Assembly (NCBI GenBank): GCA_052139835.1
Contig: JBKQVT010000018.1
Coordinates: 1-64,000 of the forward strand
Reading direction: 5' to 3'
DNA: 64,000 bases
DNA from: JBKQVT01 sp052139835
GTDB lineage: Bacteria; Planctomycetota; Planctomycetia; Pirellulales; Thermoguttaceae
The translations under genes were made by a program, and so were the position numbers. Of this stretch, positions 61,924 to 64,000 are shown in pieces. Under the pieces are notes generated by a model. It saw nothing but the letters and a program-made list of their open reading frames with translations, was not told the origin of the DNA and did not search any database. The stretch's first letter is position 1. Each line of letters starts with the position of its first letter.

Positions 61924-63012
61924 ATGAACCACACCGCCTATACCTCCGAGGACTTCGGCCGCAGTCCGCTGATGTTCTACTATGAAGTGACCCTGGCCTG
62001 CGACCTGGTCTGCAAGCATTGCCGGGCCTCGGCGCAGGAGCAGCCCGACGCGGGGGAACTCTCCACCGCGGCGGCCAAGGCGCTGCTGGACCAGGCGGCG
62101 TCGTTTCCGCGGCCGCCGCAGGTGGTGCTCACCGGCGGCGATCCGCTGAAGCGCCCCGACCTCGTGGAGTTGATCCGCCACGCGGCCGGCCGCGGACTCT
62201 CGGTCGCCTTGACCCCCTCGGCCACGCCGCTGGCCACCCGCGAGGCCCTCGACGCTGTCCGCCGGGCCGGCGTGCGGGCCCTGGGCATCAGCCTCGACGG
62301 CGCGGACGCCGCAACCCACGACGCCTTCCGCGGCTGGGAGGGCAGCTTCCAGCGCACGCTGCGGATGTTGGCCGACGCCCGCGAACTCGGCCTGCCCGTC
62401 CAGGTCAACACCACGATCACTCGCCGCAACGTCGGCCAGGTCGATCGGATGGCCGAATTGTTGGCCGGAGAAGGCATCGCCATGTGGTCGGTGTTCTTTC
62501 TGGTGCCGGTGGGCCGCGGCGTCGAGGAGGAGCGCATCCGGCCGGAAGAGTACGAGGTGGTCTTCGCGCAGCTTTGGCGCCATGCCCGCCGGCAGCCCTA
62601 CGCGGTGAAGACGACCGAGGCCCCGCACTACCGGCGTTTCGTGCTCCAGCAGGGCGGCGACCCGCTGGCCGGTCCCGGCGGCGGCGGCCGGCTGGGGCAC
62701 CGGCATCGCGGCCCGCTGGGCGTGGGCGACGGCAAGGGCGTGATGTTCGTCAGCCACACCGGCGAGATCTTTCCCGCCGGCTTCCTGCCGCTGCGATGCG
62801 GACGGTTTCCCGCCGCTTCGGTCGTCGAGGTCTATCAGAACCATCCGACTTTTCGCGCCCTGCGCGATCCCGATCATTTCAAGGGGAAGTGCGGCATCTG
62901 CGAGTATCGCGGCGTTTGCGGCGGCAGCCGGGCGCGGGCCTACGCCGTGACCGGCGACCCGCTGGAGACGGAGCCCGACTGCGTCTACGAGCCGAAAACG
63001 CCGTCGACATAG
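61924..63012 (+). CDS. Radical SAM/SPASM protein (NirJ/AhbC-like, TIGR04053 type)
   Basis: This 362-residue protein has the SAM cluster C26, C30, C33 (ACDLVCKHCRA) and a TGGDPLKRPDL motif. The C-terminal SPASM-like region (FKGKCGICEYRGVCGGSRARAYAVTGDPLETEPDC) is as in heme-d1/siroheme decarboxylase-type and TIGR04053 proteins. The substrate is unknown; peptide or tetrapyrrole modification are the main options. The start at 61924 has no Shine-Dalgarno and sits after a MITE-like insertion. A copy of its first ten codons overlaps the giant gene's stop, so translation may once have been coupled to it. Confidence 0.87.
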   Translation: MNHTAYTSEDFGRSPLMFYYEVTLACDLVCKHCRASAQEQPDAGELSTAAAKALLDQAASFPRPPQVVLTGGDPLKRPDLVELIRHAAGRGLSVALTPSATPLATREALDAVRRAGVRALGISLDGADAATHDAFRGWEGSFQRTLRMLADARELGLPVQVNTTITRRNVGQVDRMAELLAGEGIAMWSVFFLVPVGRGVEEERIRPEEYEVVFAQLWRHARRQPYAVKTTEAPHYRRFVLQQGGDPLAGPGGGGRLGHRHRGPLGVGDGKGVMFVSHTGEIFPAGFLPLRCGRFPAASVVEVYQNHPTFRALRDPDHFKGKCGICEYRGVCGGSRARAYAVTGDPLETEPDCVYEPKTPST

Positions 63013-63015
63013 AGC

Positions 63016-63144
63016 GCACCACGGAGACGCGGAGAGCACGGAGAGGGGAGGTGTAGGGTGGGTCGAGCGGCACCATGCGAAGCATGGTCGCGAGCCCCAC
63101 CAAAACGCTGATGGTGGGACTTCGCTTCGCTTGTCCCACCCTAC
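63016..63144. repeat. Composite spacer repeat after the radical SAM gene
   Basis: It starts with CACCACGGAGACGCGGAGAG, the complement of the junction word in the giant gene. Next is a GTAGGGTGGG element (63053-63144) with ends GTAGGGTGGG and CCCACCCTAC. Its right end provides the TAG stop of the last gene. Confidence 0.7.
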
Positions 63145-64000
63145 TTCGGCACGATGCGGACGGCGATGTCGTCGCAGCCGTAATCGTCGGGATTGTCCTC
63201 TCTGTTGCGGCCGCCGTCGTCCTTGCCGTTGGGACCGACGCTGTAGAGCAGATAGCCGTCGCCCTGGAGCGTATAGTGCAACGCTCCGCCGCTAAAGATG
63301 TCCTGCGGGACCGCGGCGACGTACTTAGGCACGAGATCCGCGAGTTGCGCCGGATAGGAACCGTGGTGGGCGCGGTACTCCGCCAGCGCGAAGGCGAGCT
63401 TGGTCAGCTCGAATCGCATGTTCCCGCGATCCTCGGCCTTCATGAGCGCGCCGACGTCCGGCAAGAAGATGCTGATCATGATCAAGCCGATCCGCTCGGA
63501 GATTCCCTGGCGGGGATCGAGAAGCTCCGAGGCAACCAGGGATTTCCAACCCGTGGCCGCCTTGATCTGATTTCGCCTATCGGCGTCGACGTCCCTCCAG
63601 GCATTTTCTCGCTGGGCCCGCGTGGGTTGGCCTGCGGCCGCAACGATGCGATCGTAAAGCTTGTTGGTCATGCGAAAGATCATGTTCCAGTCGACGGCGG
63701 CGGTGTTGGTGCTGATTTTGTTGAACTCTTGGAACGCACTGCCCTTACCACGCGCGAGCATTGCCGTGGCATCGAGGATCATGAACCGCTCGCCGACGTC
63801 GATCTTGTCGACCATCTTGGCCAGGGGTAGCAAGGCGGCCAGGTCGGCCCGCATCTTTGCGGCCTCGGCGGCCGTAAGCCGGGCATGTTGCAGCAGGGCC
63901 TGATCCCCGGTGCAAGCCACATCGTTCAGACCGGCGGCCATCAGGCCGTCAACCAGGATGGGTCCGTGGCTTCCAAGCCGGGCCAGGCGATGAACTGCCA
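63141..64000 (-). CDS. Hypothetical protein, N-terminus outside window
   Basis: The frame is open to the window edge; at least 286 residues are visible and the true start lies beyond 64000. The last 80 residues (MRFELTKLAFALAEYRAHHG, then SGGALHYTLQGDGYLLYSVG and PNGKDDGG) form a planctomycete domain of unknown role, often at the end of DUF-type exported proteins. No membrane helix is clear in the visible part (FLPDVGALM is weak). The stop TAG is supplied by a GTAGGGTGGG repeat end. The function is unknown. Confidence 0.7.
   Translation of the reverse strand, partial: AVHRLARLGSHGPILVDGLMAAGLNDVACTGDQALLQHARLTAAEAAKMRADLAALLPLAKMVDKIDVGERFMILDATAMLARGKGSAFQEFNKISTNTAAVDWNMIFRMTNKLYDRIVAAAGQPTRAQRENAWRDVDADRRNQIKAATGWKSLVASELLDPRQGISERIGLIMISIFLPDVGALMKAEDRGNMRFELTKLAFALAEYRAHHGSYPAQLADLVPKYVAAVPQDIFSGGALHYTLQGDGYLLYSVGPNGKDDGGRNREDNPDDYGCDDIAVRIVPK

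Overview
The window is high-GC, densely coded bacterial DNA. Its gene content points to the Planctomycetota, most likely a Pirellulales-type genome. The signs are tandem short-N-terminal (STN-like, secretin/TonB) modules, many TPR lipoproteins, a CHAT-TPR protein, a MoxR/DUF58/transglutaminase operon, small planctomycete lipoproteins, and spacers packed with short tandem words and palindromes. The lineage call is inference from gene families. No rRNA, tRNA or CRISPR array was seen.

Left part (1-31 kb). The 3' end of dnaE is followed by a lower-GC two-gene cassette, an AAA ATPase with DUF3696 plus a PIN-domain protein. After it come a decayed second copy of the dnaE tail and a 200-base palindromic repeat. 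Then come two envelope lipoproteins; a minus-strand operon of ABC ATPase, permease with a His-rich insert, and DUF3299-like protein; smpB, lipA and a corrinoid adenosyltransferase; several TPR proteins; a small winged-helix gene with a possible structured RNA upstream; a GT39-like glycosyltransferase; argG; an HI0933-type flavoprotein carrying an in-frame repeat; a C45 peptidase-like protein; a hicBA toxin-antitoxin pair; a zinc-ribbon rhomboid protease; a DUF434 protein; a YbhB-like lipoprotein; rtcB; a TPR operon; and a CHAT-TPR protein.

Right part (31-64 kb). A small lipoprotein has a sigma-28-like promoter candidate. It is followed by a GlsB/YeaQ-like membrane protein, a GNAT protein, the operon moxR / DUF58 / transglutaminase, a YchF-like GTPase, a DUF4261-like protein, a TatD-like hydrolase, a HEAT-repeat protein, and then a 17 kb locus for envelope proteins. 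That locus has a 1193-residue exported protein overlapping a giant 4599-residue ORF. The giant ORF carries nine STN-like units, three internal signal-peptide-like segments and repeat elements read in frame. A radical SAM/SPASM gene and a truncated hypothetical gene close the window.

The most unusual theme is the interplay of repeats and genes. Repeats lie inside reading frames (flavoprotein, glycosyltransferase, giant gene), donate C-termini and stop codons (lipA, ABC ATPase, DUF58, transglutaminase and last gene), and abut start codons that lack a Shine-Dalgarno. Two insertions are flanked by partial duplicates of a neighbouring gene's end or start: the dnaE tail, and the first ten codons of the radical SAM gene. 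The best candidate systems are the AAA/PIN cassette and the giant fused STN polyprotein locus.
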